DNA of 64,000 bases from NCBI RefSeq assembly GCF_000802305.1, contig NZ_JTDK01000006.1:806001-870000 (forward strand). Direction: 5' to 3'. This DNA is from Microbacterium mangrovi. Its GTDB lineage: Bacteria; Actinomycetota; Actinomycetes; Actinomycetales; Microbacteriaceae. Under the pieces are notes generated by a model. That model was not told the DNA's origin, searched no databases, and was given only the letters and a program-made list of their open reading frames with translations. Shown piece by piece: positions 16,507 to 24,586 of this stretch. Position 1 is the stretch's first letter. Every line of letters begins with the position of its first letter. Made by a program: the position numbers and the translations under genes.

Positions 16507-17574
16507 TCAGCCGTCAGTAGATGATCTGACGACAAGTCCGGGACGGTAAACCACGTGCTGTCGCGGTGCCGACGCCGGCCCCCCTTCCAGCATCATGTCG
16601 ACTGCAGTCGATCCGAGGAGCTGTCCGGACTGCGCGATCGAGCTCAGCGGCACCGCGGCCGATGCAGCAAAGTCGATGTCGTCGTAGCCGATGAGGGCGA
16701 TGTCGTGGGGCACCCTGACTTGGTCGGCCTGCAGCAACGCCTGCAAGACGCCGAGCGCGACCAGGTCGTTGGCCGCGATGATTGCGTCGGGGCGTGAGTG
16801 CGGGGCCCGCTCGAGGATCTCGGTGGCTGCTCTCCGCCCTCCCTCGATAGTCATCGAGCCCGTGGCCATGACTTCCAAGACTGCATCGGGCCGGTCCGCG
16901 ACCGCATCGTTTCCACCTTCGAGCCGGTCCGCTACCTGCTTCACGCCCGGCGGACAGCCGATGAAGAGCAGCCTGCGCCGCCCCAGCTTGAGGAGGTGCT
17001 CCGCCGCGATGCGTCCGCCGTGTCGGTCGTCGAACCCGACGGAATCACAGGTTGGGTTCGCATGGTCGCCGCCGACGAGCACAAACGGACCGCTTTCGGT
17101 GCTCGCGCTCGCGGCGCCAATCGGATCTGACCCCACGGGGGCGATGACAATACCCCTCACGCGCTGCTCCCTGAATTGGGCGAGTCGAGCTGCTTCCTGG
17201 CTTGGCCGATCGTCGCTGCTCGCAATCAGGATGCTCAGACCTGCTTTGTGTGCACGCTCCTCTGCACCCTTGGCGACATCGGCGAAGAACGGATTGCGAA
17301 GGTTGGGGACGACGAGTCCGATCGTGCGACTCTGCCCTTCGCGAAGTCGCCTCGCCGCGTCGTTCCTCACGAAGCCCAGCCGGTCGATGGCGCCCTGCAC
17401 CCGTGTCCGCGTGCTCGGAGACACGGAGTGCGGCCGATTCAGCACGTTGGATACCGTCCCGACTGACACCCCCGCCGCATCCGCCACATCGCGCATATTC
17501 GCAACCCGTCGGATAACCGACCCCCTCGATGCGCGTGCAATGGGCGGGCTTGTTCGCATCGCCGAATCGCTCAC
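16507..17574 (-). CDS. LacI-family regulator, divergent from GH116
   Basis: 355-residue LacI/GalR protein: HTH NMRDVADAAGVSVGTVSNVL (residues about 25-45), hinge FVRNDAARRLREGQSRTIGL, effector-domain marks RNPFFADVAKGAEE, VGFDDRHGGRIAAEHLL, IIAANDLVALGVLQALL and IALIGYDDIDFAASA. The GTG at 17572-17574 has GGAGGT six bases upstream, better than the ATG five codons later, and the open frame to 17832 is not protein-like. It diverges from the GH116 gene across 287 bases that contain a GCCAAG/CTTGGC inverted repeat (17683-17701), so it probably controls that gene. Its stop is about 50 bases from the start of the arabinose regulator on the same strand. Confidence 0.9.
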   Translation of the reverse strand: MSDSAMRTSPPIARASRGSVIRRVANMRDVADAAGVSVGTVSNVLNRPHSVSPSTRTRVQGAIDRLGFVRNDAARRLREGQSRTIGLVVPNLRNPFFADVAKGAEERAHKAGLSILIASSDDRPSQEAARLAQFREQRVRGIVIAPVGSDPIGAASASTESGPFVLVGGDHANPTCDSVGFDDRHGGRIAAEHLLKLGRRRLLFIGCPPGVKQVADRLEGGNDAVADRPDAVLEVMATGSMTIEGGRRAATEILERAPHSRPDAIIAANDLVALGVLQALLQADQVRVPHDIALIGYDDIDFAASAAVPLSSIAQSGQLLGSTAVDMMLEGGPASAPRQHVVYRPGLVVRSSTDG

Positions 17575-17861
17575 CTCTGGACCTCCGATGTCTTCACACG
17601 CGCCGAGACAAGGGACGATTGCGGCACCGATCGACTCCTCTCGGTCCGATCGATGCCCTACGCGCCCCGCCCGCAACGGTGTGCCAAGCGAACCACTTGG
17701 CGCGGGCGTCGTCGCCGTACTTGCGCAATATTCCCGCGGGCAGAGGCGCGCCGGTTGGTCCGTCAATAGCCTGATGCCACTGTGCCTGCGACAGGCGTTC
17801 AGAAGGAACTGAATGACGGCCTCGCCCGGCACGACGCAATCACTGACATGGGAGTCACGAG

Positions 17862-20513
17862 ATGTTGCCGATCAGTCCGGCTGAACGAAAAGCACAACCC
17901 CCTCGGATACGCCTCCGCCGCAGAGGCATCCAGACGGTCGTCACGGGGCTCACGCTTGCGGTTGTCGCGGCCGGCCTTTCGACCGCGCCAGCGCAGGCTG
18001 CCCCGGCGACCACCGGCTGGGACATCCCGAGCTCTGCGACCGTGCGCGAGCTGGGAGACATCCCGACCGGAACGTGCCCGCCTGGGTTCCTCCCTTACGC
18101 GTGCAAGCCCGACTCGCCCGGCTGGCCCTACCCCGGCATCACCTTCCCGATGACCGAACCCGGGATGGGCATTCCGCTCGGTGGCATCGGCGCCGGCAGC
18201 TTCATGATCAACCAGTCGGGCATGTTCGGACCGTGGTTCTTCGGAGGCTCCCAGGACAAGGCGTGGGAGAGCCGCGCACTCCCCCAGGCAGCCTTCCATG
18301 TCCGCGAGCAGATCGGGGACCAGCCCGCCGAGACTCGCACGCTCGCGACTGGCGGCTCTCACGCGGTCGACTACAAGGGCGACCCGCTTCCGACTCGATC
18401 CTGGGACGATCCGCTGCCTGCGTGGAACACTCTGGCTAAAGGTGACGCCGACTATTCGGCTCTCTACCCGTTCGGCTGGATGACGTACAAGACGTTCAAG
18501 ACCGACGTCTCCATGCGTTTCTACTCCCCCATCGTCGCGAACGATGAAAGCCTGAGCTCGTTGCCTGTCGCCAACTTCGACGTGCGGATCGCCAACACGA
18601 CGGGTCAGACCGCGAAGATCTCGACCATGTTCACGATGCCGAATGTCGCTGCACACGTGGGAACGCAACCAGCCACTGTGCGCGAGGGCCTGAGCAGCCA
18701 GTTCCGTGAAGACAAGGCTCACGGTATCCGGGCGGTGACGCTCTCGGCCGACTCACCGAACAACACTCCGGATGCCACCAAGTCCGAGTGGACGATCGCG
18801 GCCAAGACCGACAAGAGCGAATCGTTCAGCTACACGACTTCGTGGAATGCCTCGGGCGATGGCTCCGACGTGTACAAGCCCTTCACGGCGACCGGCTCCC
18901 TTGGCGACAAACCGCTCGATTCGTCATCCTCGGCTGGCGCCATCGCGGTTTCCGCGACGCTGAAGCCGGGTGAGGTGAAGACGATCCCGTTCACGCTGAC
19001 GTGGGACTTCCCCCAGGTGTCCTTTGACAACAACAAGACCGTATGGATGCGCCACTACACGAACTACTACGGCGCCAAAGAGACCAAGACCAACGACTAC
19101 GTCCCGGGGAGCTATCCCTTCCACCAGAGCTACGCCATTGCCCGCGACGCCCTGATCTCACGCCAACAGACGCTGGCGAAGGTCATGAAGTGGTGGTCAC
19201 CGATCGTCAACTCACCGACGATCCCGGAGTCCGTGAAGGAAGGTGCCTTGAATCAACTGGCGAATGTCACCTTTCACACGGCCCTCTGGGAGGGCGGTCT
19301 CGTCAGCAATACCGCGCCCGTGATCACCGGTGGTCAACGCATCGGCTCGCAGGTGCCGGGGACTCACAGCTACCTCGGTCTCGACGCGAACTCGGGCGGC
19401 CTGTCCACCCTGGGTCAAGGCGGCGAAATCGGGATCTACAGCTACATCGTCTACTCCAAACTCTTCCCGTTCATCGAGCGAGATCGGATGGAGAACAAGG
19501 CTGAGGCGATCATGGCGAGCACCTCGCATGGGGACCCTTGGGACTTCAGCGTGAACGAGAACGACGGCGACAACCCGTTCGTCTCCTGGAACCAGGGCAC
19601 GGATTCCGGACCTGGACTCTCGTGGTTCCTGGATCGACCGGCCGAGAACGTGTTCCGCATGTACGACTACGCCGAGCGGCATCACGACACGAAGTTCTTG
19701 AAGTTCGTGTATCCGGCGATGAAGAAGACCTTCGCCTACCTGCAGAAGACGATCCCCGCGGACTATGCGCTCCCGGAAGTTCCCTCGGCGAACCATCCGT
19801 CGCCGAATCTCCTCAGCCCTCAGGCCATGTCGAACGCGTACAACGGCATCCCGTCCAACAGGTTCGACTCGTACGTCTCGTCCCTGTACATCCTCGCCAC
19901 CGAGGCGATGATCTCCGCCGGCCAGCAGGTCGGCGAGCCGGCACCCGTCATCGCCAAGCTCAAAGGGGATCTGACGGCAGCGAAGGCGGACTTCGAGAAG
20001 CTCTTCTGGCTGCCGGACGCTGGCTACTACCGCTACACGCTGCCGGACGGAACCGACAGCACTGACAATGCGATGATCGCGACGTTCCTGGCCCAGTACC
20101 TGGCCGAGCGGGCGGGCCTTCCGGATGTCGTGAACCAGGAGCACTACGAGCGTCACCTGCAAACGGTCTACAGCTTCGTTTCTCGACTCAAGGACCCCCA
20201 GGGTCGTCCGGTCGGAGCTAACCTCCTCGGCTCTGCCACCGGTTCGTCCGGATCGATCTGGCCGCAGGCGAACTACGCATTCGCCGCGAACCTGATCGGC
20301 GCGGGCAAGCGCTCCCAGAACCCGACACTCGTTTCGGATGGCGTCGGGCTGGCGTCCGCCGTCGCCGGGCAGCTGTGGGATGTGCCTGAGCACGGGTATG
20401 AGTTCAACACCCCGATCACCTATGAAGCCAACGACACCGGCTCCTTCCTCTACCCAGGCTGGGAAGGGAATCTCGCCGCATGGCAGGTAGTGGACCTGTT
20501 GTCGAGTCGCTGA
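17862..20513 (+). CDS. secreted GH116 glycosidase
   Basis: 883-residue exported enzyme of glycoside hydrolase family 116, whose bacterial members act on beta-glucosides or beta-xylosides and whose animal member is the bile-acid glucosylceramidase. An N-terminal signal with RRRGIQ (possible Tat motif) and a hydrophobic core ends at AQA-AP, cleavage after residue 46. The family's entry motif PLGGIGAGSF lies at 105-114, then a beta-sandwich to about residue 430, then the (alpha/alpha)6 catalytic part with WEGGLVSNTAPVI, WDFSVNENDGDNPF, WFLDRPAENVFRMYDYA, and LFWLPDAGYYRYT. GGGAGT precedes the ATG. It is followed by a strong terminator. Exact substrate not determinable. Confidence 0.87.
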   Translation: MLPISPAERKAQPPRIRLRRRGIQTVVTGLTLAVVAAGLSTAPAQAAPATTGWDIPSSATVRELGDIPTGTCPPGFLPYACKPDSPGWPYPGITFPMTEPGMGIPLGGIGAGSFMINQSGMFGPWFFGGSQDKAWESRALPQAAFHVREQIGDQPAETRTLATGGSHAVDYKGDPLPTRSWDDPLPAWNTLAKGDADYSALYPFGWMTYKTFKTDVSMRFYSPIVANDESLSSLPVANFDVRIANTTGQTAKISTMFTMPNVAAHVGTQPATVREGLSSQFREDKAHGIRAVTLSADSPNNTPDATKSEWTIAAKTDKSESFSYTTSWNASGDGSDVYKPFTATGSLGDKPLDSSSSAGAIAVSATLKPGEVKTIPFTLTWDFPQVSFDNNKTVWMRHYTNYYGAKETKTNDYVPGSYPFHQSYAIARDALISRQQTLAKVMKWWSPIVNSPTIPESVKEGALNQLANVTFHTALWEGGLVSNTAPVITGGQRIGSQVPGTHSYLGLDANSGGLSTLGQGGEIGIYSYIVYSKLFPFIERDRMENKAEAIMASTSHGDPWDFSVNENDGDNPFVSWNQGTDSGPGLSWFLDRPAENVFRMYDYAERHHDTKFLKFVYPAMKKTFAYLQKTIPADYALPEVPSANHPSPNLLSPQAMSNAYNGIPSNRFDSYVSSLYILATEAMISAGQQVGEPAPVIAKLKGDLTAAKADFEKLFWLPDAGYYRYTLPDGTDSTDNAMIATFLAQYLAERAGLPDVVNQEHYERHLQTVYSFVSRLKDPQGRPVGANLLGSATGSSGSIWPQANYAFAANLIGAGKRSQNPTLVSDGVGLASAVAGQLWDVPEHGYEFNTPITYEANDTGSFLYPGWEGNLAAWQVVDLLSSR

Positions 20514-20559
20514 TGCAGTCCTGAGGCAGGCGATGAGAGTCGGCCTGCTTCGTTAGTCC

Positions 20560-20600
20560 GGCCCCTCCCGAATGACGTCCGTCAGTCTTCGGGAGGGGCC
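20560..20600. terminator. bidirectional hairpin between GH116 and TetR genes
   Basis: Perfect 13-bp stem (GGCCCCTCCCGAA and its complement) with a 15-base loop that can itself pair (TGAC/GTCA). It sits between two convergent genes and can end both transcripts. Confidence 0.85.
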
Positions 20601-20630
20601 TTCGCACGCGAATCCACGGCGCAGGAGCCT

Positions 20631-21299
20631 CTATGAGTGAACGGGTGTCCAAGGTGCCAGCCAGAGTCCGGTGACCGCATCGACGAGCCCGGATGTGAAT
20701 GCCTCCCACGAATGGCGGCGCACTCCGGGCCTCTGTTCCGCCAGCGCCTCCTCGCGCTCTGCGTAGCCGTACGTGATGAGCTGACGCGACATCACGTCCC
20801 GTTGTTCCCGCACGATCCGCGGCAACTCGGGTCGGCTGCGCTCGAGGCCGGAGAGCACTGCGCGCAGCGCCGGTGCGGCTTGTGCTGCGGTGCCGAGGAG
20901 TTCGCGTAGTGCGGGGTCGGCCATGATCTGGGCGCTGACACGCGCGTACCAGGTCGGAGAGCCGAGCGAGGCAAGATGCTCTGCTGTGGGGCGCACCAGG
21001 CAGTTGACCCAGACGCGAACGTCAGACCTTTCACCCGCCTCGTTGACCAGGACGGTCCGTCGCGACTCGACGTCGTCTTGATGGCGCTGAACGATCGCCT
21101 GCAGCAGGTCAGCCTTGGTGCCGAAGTGGTAGCTGACAGCAGTGTTGTTGCCTTGCCCGGCCGCTTCGCTGATCTGACGGTTCGACACGGCGCCGATACC
21201 GCGCTCTGCATAGAGGCGCTCGGCGGCATCGAGGATGGCAGAACGCGTGGAGGCTACCTTCTCGTCGCGCGTGACGGGTCGATCGGAGGTCTCGGTCAT
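20631..21299 (-). CDS. TetR-family repressor of the adjacent MFS pump
   Basis: 222-residue TetR/AcrR regulator. The N-terminal HTH reads STRSAILDAAERLYAERG, then ISEAAGQGNNTAVSYHFGTK. The ligand-binding half contains WYARVSAQIMADPALRELL and a C-terminal TetR_C-like helix bundle. The ATG at 21297-21299 follows GGGAG; a GTG three codons upstream is possible. It diverges from the MFS gene at 21442, and the gap holds two matching palindromes based on TCAATCA(AT/GC)TGATTGA, so self-regulation and control of the pump are likely. The inducer is unknown. Confidence 0.92.
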   Translation of the reverse strand: MTETSDRPVTRDEKVASTRSAILDAAERLYAERGIGAVSNRQISEAAGQGNNTAVSYHFGTKADLLQAIVQRHQDDVESRRTVLVNEAGERSDVRVWVNCLVRPTAEHLASLGSPTWYARVSAQIMADPALRELLGTAAQAAPALRAVLSGLERSRPELPRIVREQRDVMSRQLITYGYAEREEALAEQRPGVRRHSWEAFTSGLVDAVTGLWLAPWTPVHS

Positions 21300-21322
21300 G
21301 TGGGGCACTCCCGGAATATGTG

Positions 21323-21410
21323 TCAGTCAGCTGATTGACGATCATATCTCCAGAAGGGCGACGGCTTCGGGGCGTGGGTGCGGGCTGATTTGAATCAATC
21401 AATTGATTGA
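21323..21410. promoter_or_regulatory. two TetR operators
   Basis: A perfect 16-bp palindrome TCAATCAATTGATTGA at 21395-21410 lies about 30 bases before the MFS start. A near-perfect one, TCAGTCAGCTGATTGA, at 21323-21338 lies about 24 bases before the TetR start. Shared half-sites (TCAnTCA/TGATTGA) mark both as sites of the same repressor. Confidence 0.85.
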
Positions 21411-21441
21411 CTTACTCTGAGCATGACAAGAGAGGATCAAC

Positions 21442-22902
21442 ATGACCGCAGCGATCACCGAACCAGCCAGCATTCCGGGCGGCGCAAACGAGAACCAATC
21501 GAACCGACGCGATCGACGCGTCCGGCTGGTCGTCGTCCTCGCGCTCGCGGGCATCGTCGTCTCGCTGATGCAGAGCTTGCTCATACCTCTGATTCCCGAG
21601 CTACCGAAACTCCTGTCGGCGGATCCGACCGATACGACCTGGGCCGTGACTGCGACGCTTCTCGCGGCCGCGGTCGCGACGCCGACTGTCGGGCGTCTGG
21701 GCGACATGTTCGGGAAGCGCCGGATGCTGCTGATCAGTGTCGCGCTACTTGTCGTCGGTTCGGTCATCGGTGCGCTGAGCACCGCCCTGGTACCGCTGGT
21801 CGTCGGCCGGGTGTTTCAGGGCCTCGCGGCCGGCGTGATTCCTCTGGGAATCAGCATCATGCGGGACGAGCTTCCGGCTGAGCGCTTGGGGAGCGCGACG
21901 GCGATGATGAGCGCCTCCCTCGGGGTCGGCGGTGCGCTCGGGCTTCCTGCTGCGGCCTTCATTGCCGACAAGGCCGACTGGCACGCACTGTTCTGGGTCT
22001 CGGCCGTTCTGGGGACGATCGCATTCGCTCTTGTCGCGACGCTTGTTCCGGAGTCTCGTGTGCGCAGCGGAGGTCGATTCGACATCCTCGGCGCTGTCGG
22101 CCTTTCGGTTGCACTCGTCTGTCTGCTGCTGGGGATCTCGAAGGGTTCGGCGTGGGGCTGGAACTCTCCGCTCACGATCGGCCTGTTGGTCTCAGCCCTC
22201 GTCGTCCTCCTCGTGTGGGGGATCTGGGAACTGCAGACTCCCGCACCTCTGGTTGATCTGCGCGTGAGCGCCCGCCGCCAGGTGCTGCTCACGAACGTGG
22301 CGTCGTTGATCTTCGGATTCGCGCTGTTCGGGATGTCGCTTGTGCTGCCGCAGCTGCTTCAGACGCCGACAGCGACGGGCTACGGGCTCGGCCAACCGCT
22401 GCTGGTGGTCGGGCTCGTCATGGCGCCCTCGGGGCTCGTCATGATGGCGGTTGCGCCGCTCTCCGCCGCCATCTCGCGCGTAGCAGGGGCGAAAGTGTCG
22501 CTGATGATCGGCGCCGCGGTCGTCGCTTGCGGATATGGGTTGAACATCGTGCTCATGGGCGAGGTATGGCAGCTCGTCCTGGTGTCGATCGTGATCGGAG
22601 GGGGCATCGGGATCGCGTACGGCGCGATGCCGGCTCTGGTCATGGGCGGCGTTCCGCGCTCCGAAACCGCGGCTGCCAACAGTCTGAACACTCTGATGCG
22701 TTCGATCGGGACGTCGATCTCCAGCGCGGTCGCCGGTGTGATCCTCGCTCAGATGGTGATTGCATTCGGACCGGTAATCGTGCCGACTCAGGACGCCTTC
22801 CGCGTCGTCATGGCCGTGAGCGCGGGGGCATCCGTCGTCGCCCTGCTCGTGGCCTCGTTCCTTCCCGGGCGCAAAAGCGCCGGGGCGTCGACCACGCGCT
22901 GA
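21442..22902 (+). CDS. DHA2-type MFS multidrug exporter
   Basis: 486-residue major facilitator with about 14 hydrophobic segments, the number expected of the DHA2 (drug:H+ antiporter-2, EmrB/QacA) family. Motif A-like GRLGDMFGKRRMLL follows helix 2, and the motif C-like region LGVGGALGLPAAAFIADKADWHALFW lies at helix 5. The C-terminal half contains RSETAAANSLNTLMRSIGTSISSAVAG, also typical of DHA2 pumps. The ATG has GAGG six bases upstream. It is paired with the divergent TetR repressor and its two operators. Substrates unknown. Confidence 0.92.
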   Translation: MTAAITEPASIPGGANENQSNRRDRRVRLVVVLALAGIVVSLMQSLLIPLIPELPKLLSADPTDTTWAVTATLLAAAVATPTVGRLGDMFGKRRMLLISVALLVVGSVIGALSTALVPLVVGRVFQGLAAGVIPLGISIMRDELPAERLGSATAMMSASLGVGGALGLPAAAFIADKADWHALFWVSAVLGTIAFALVATLVPESRVRSGGRFDILGAVGLSVALVCLLLGISKGSAWGWNSPLTIGLLVSALVVLLVWGIWELQTPAPLVDLRVSARRQVLLTNVASLIFGFALFGMSLVLPQLLQTPTATGYGLGQPLLVVGLVMAPSGLVMMAVAPLSAAISRVAGAKVSLMIGAAVVACGYGLNIVLMGEVWQLVLVSIVIGGGIGIAYGAMPALVMGGVPRSETAAANSLNTLMRSIGTSISSAVAGVILAQMVIAFGPVIVPTQDAFRVVMAVSAGASVVALLVASFLPGRKSAGASTTR

Positions 22903-22962
22903 GTAGGGCGGATGCGGCCGGGATCCGCGCCCGCGGGATTCACTCGCGAGCGGGGACCCCGG

Positions 22963-24534
22963 TCATCGTGCTCGTGCGATCAGTATCCAGTCATCTCCGC
23001 CGGGCGGACCGGGAATGATGAGCGTGCCGTCCGCCTCGGGCGTCGCATCGAGGACGATCGATCGTCCTGCCGTTCTGGGGTCGAACCACTCGAGGCGGTA
23101 TGCCGTCGATTGAAGTCCCCGGAGGGTACCGGCGTTCGCACCCCAACGGTGCGCCTCGGCGAAGTAGACGAGGATCGTTCGGCGCTCCTCATCAGCCGTC
23201 ACCAGCGGTGGGAAGAATGTCGAGTTGATCGACGACGATGGGAGGAGCAGGTCGTGCGCGGGTCGCAGCTCCCACCAGTTCAATGACTCGTAGAGCCGAC
23301 GAAGATATCCGAGCTGGCCAGCGCCGGCGAGGTCAACTCCCTCGTACCAGGGCAGTTCGCCCCACATCATCTGCGCCTCAGCGTCGTCCCACGCCCCGTT
23401 CCAACACCCCTGGGCGCCGTAGCTGTAGCCACAGCAGCCGGATTGGATCGCCCGATATGCGACCTGGCGCACCATCACATCCGTGACGACACGCCTGCCC
23501 GTGTACTCGACACTCCTCAAGCCCTCGTAAAAGGCCTCCCCTTCGACCATCGGACGGCCCGGATGCGCGGCGAGATGGTCCGCCCAATGATGTGCCCGCA
23601 TGTCGAGGTCGCCATGTCCGAGCTGGTTCAGGGTGAACGACAGCCAGTCCTCGTCCTGGTAGTACGAGGCCAAGGGGCGTTCGGTGGTGAGGTGGGCTGT
23701 GATCGGATGGTGGTAGTCATCGGCCGCTTGGATAGCGAGCGCCACCTCGCGCCACACTCTGATGCGATGGTCGCGAAGATCCGGCTCGTAGCCGGCCACC
23801 TCGCCACCAAGCGTCCAAACGATCGGGTGACAGCCGTAGCGCGCCACGACGTACCGCGCGAGACGCACCAGACCGTCCGAATCGGTATCCGCTGCGTCAT
23901 GCCACGCCAACCCCAGCGCGTTCACGAGGCCGGACTCGGCGATGTACGCCATCCGCGGGTCGATGATGTCCCGGAAGTACTCAGGGGCCATCGACGAGTA
24001 GTCGCCGTCGGTCCACGGATGCGGCGGGTCCCAGGACATGAGGTTGCTCTGGTACACGGTGAACCCTTGGCGGACACGAAGGTCGACGGTGTCGCGGAAC
24101 TGCGACGACCAGCCTGATTTGTTCGCCTCGTCCCACCTTTCCCAGGCGAATCGCCAGTGCGTGTCGGCGAGCCAGAAGAAGGGTGTGCCGTCCGAATCGC
24201 AGAGGTGACGCCCATCCGATGAGATTTCGAGGAACCCTTGGCGTTGATTGAGGGTGTCTCCCACGTCGCCTCGGGCTGTGACCGTGCCGGTCACCGCGTG
24301 CAATCCCTCCACAGAGTGCGCCTCGGTCGCGATGTAGCGCCACTCCCCCGGGGCGGGTGGCGCAAACCGAACGCGCCACGTCGATCCGCCGTCCCAGAAC
24401 GCGGGACGTGTGATGACGCGATCTCCCGGACCGCGGAACTCAACGGTCACATCGATCTCGAGGTACGGATCGAGCGCCGTCGGACCGCTGGTCAACTCGA
24501 CCTCGATGATTCCAAGGCCGGCTGTTAGAGGCAT
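22963..24534 (-). CDS. DUF5060/DUF4038 glycoside hydrolase
   Basis: 523-residue intracellular enzyme with three parts. These are an N-terminal beta-sandwich (DUF5060-like, residues 1-95: YLEIDVTVEFRGPGDR, FAPPAPGEWRYIAT), a TIM barrel of the DUF4038 apiosidase-like group (95-430: GTPFFWLADTHWRFAWERW, DGDYSSMAPEYF), and a C-terminal collagen-binding-like sheet (440-523). Candidate catalytic acids are Glu245 in TLGGEVAGYE and Glu330/332 in MVEGEAF. Family relatives are GH140 apiosidases and other plant-glycan enzymes; substrate here unknown. No signal peptide. AAGGAG lies before the ATG. It is the last gene of the GH42-to-here operon. Confidence 0.85.
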   Translation of the reverse strand: MPLTAGLGIIEVELTSGPTALDPYLEIDVTVEFRGPGDRVITRPAFWDGGSTWRVRFAPPAPGEWRYIATEAHSVEGLHAVTGTVTARGDVGDTLNQRQGFLEISSDGRHLCDSDGTPFFWLADTHWRFAWERWDEANKSGWSSQFRDTVDLRVRQGFTVYQSNLMSWDPPHPWTDGDYSSMAPEYFRDIIDPRMAYIAESGLVNALGLAWHDAADTDSDGLVRLARYVVARYGCHPIVWTLGGEVAGYEPDLRDHRIRVWREVALAIQAADDYHHPITAHLTTERPLASYYQDEDWLSFTLNQLGHGDLDMRAHHWADHLAAHPGRPMVEGEAFYEGLRSVEYTGRRVVTDVMVRQVAYRAIQSGCCGYSYGAQGCWNGAWDDAEAQMMWGELPWYEGVDLAGAGQLGYLRRLYESLNWWELRPAHDLLLPSSSINSTFFPPLVTADEERRTILVYFAEAHRWGANAGTLRGLQSTAYRLEWFDPRTAGRSIVLDATPEADGTLIIPGPPGGDDWILIARAR

Positions 24535-24586
24535 CTGTCACTCCTTACTTATTGCGACGGAGACTTCGCCATCCGCGTCGCGGATG

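Noticed and set aside
22903..22962. Possible terminator between the MFS pump and the DUF4038 gene
   Set aside because: Only a 6-bp GCGGAT/ATCCGC pairing with a 9-base loop is visible, too weak to call.
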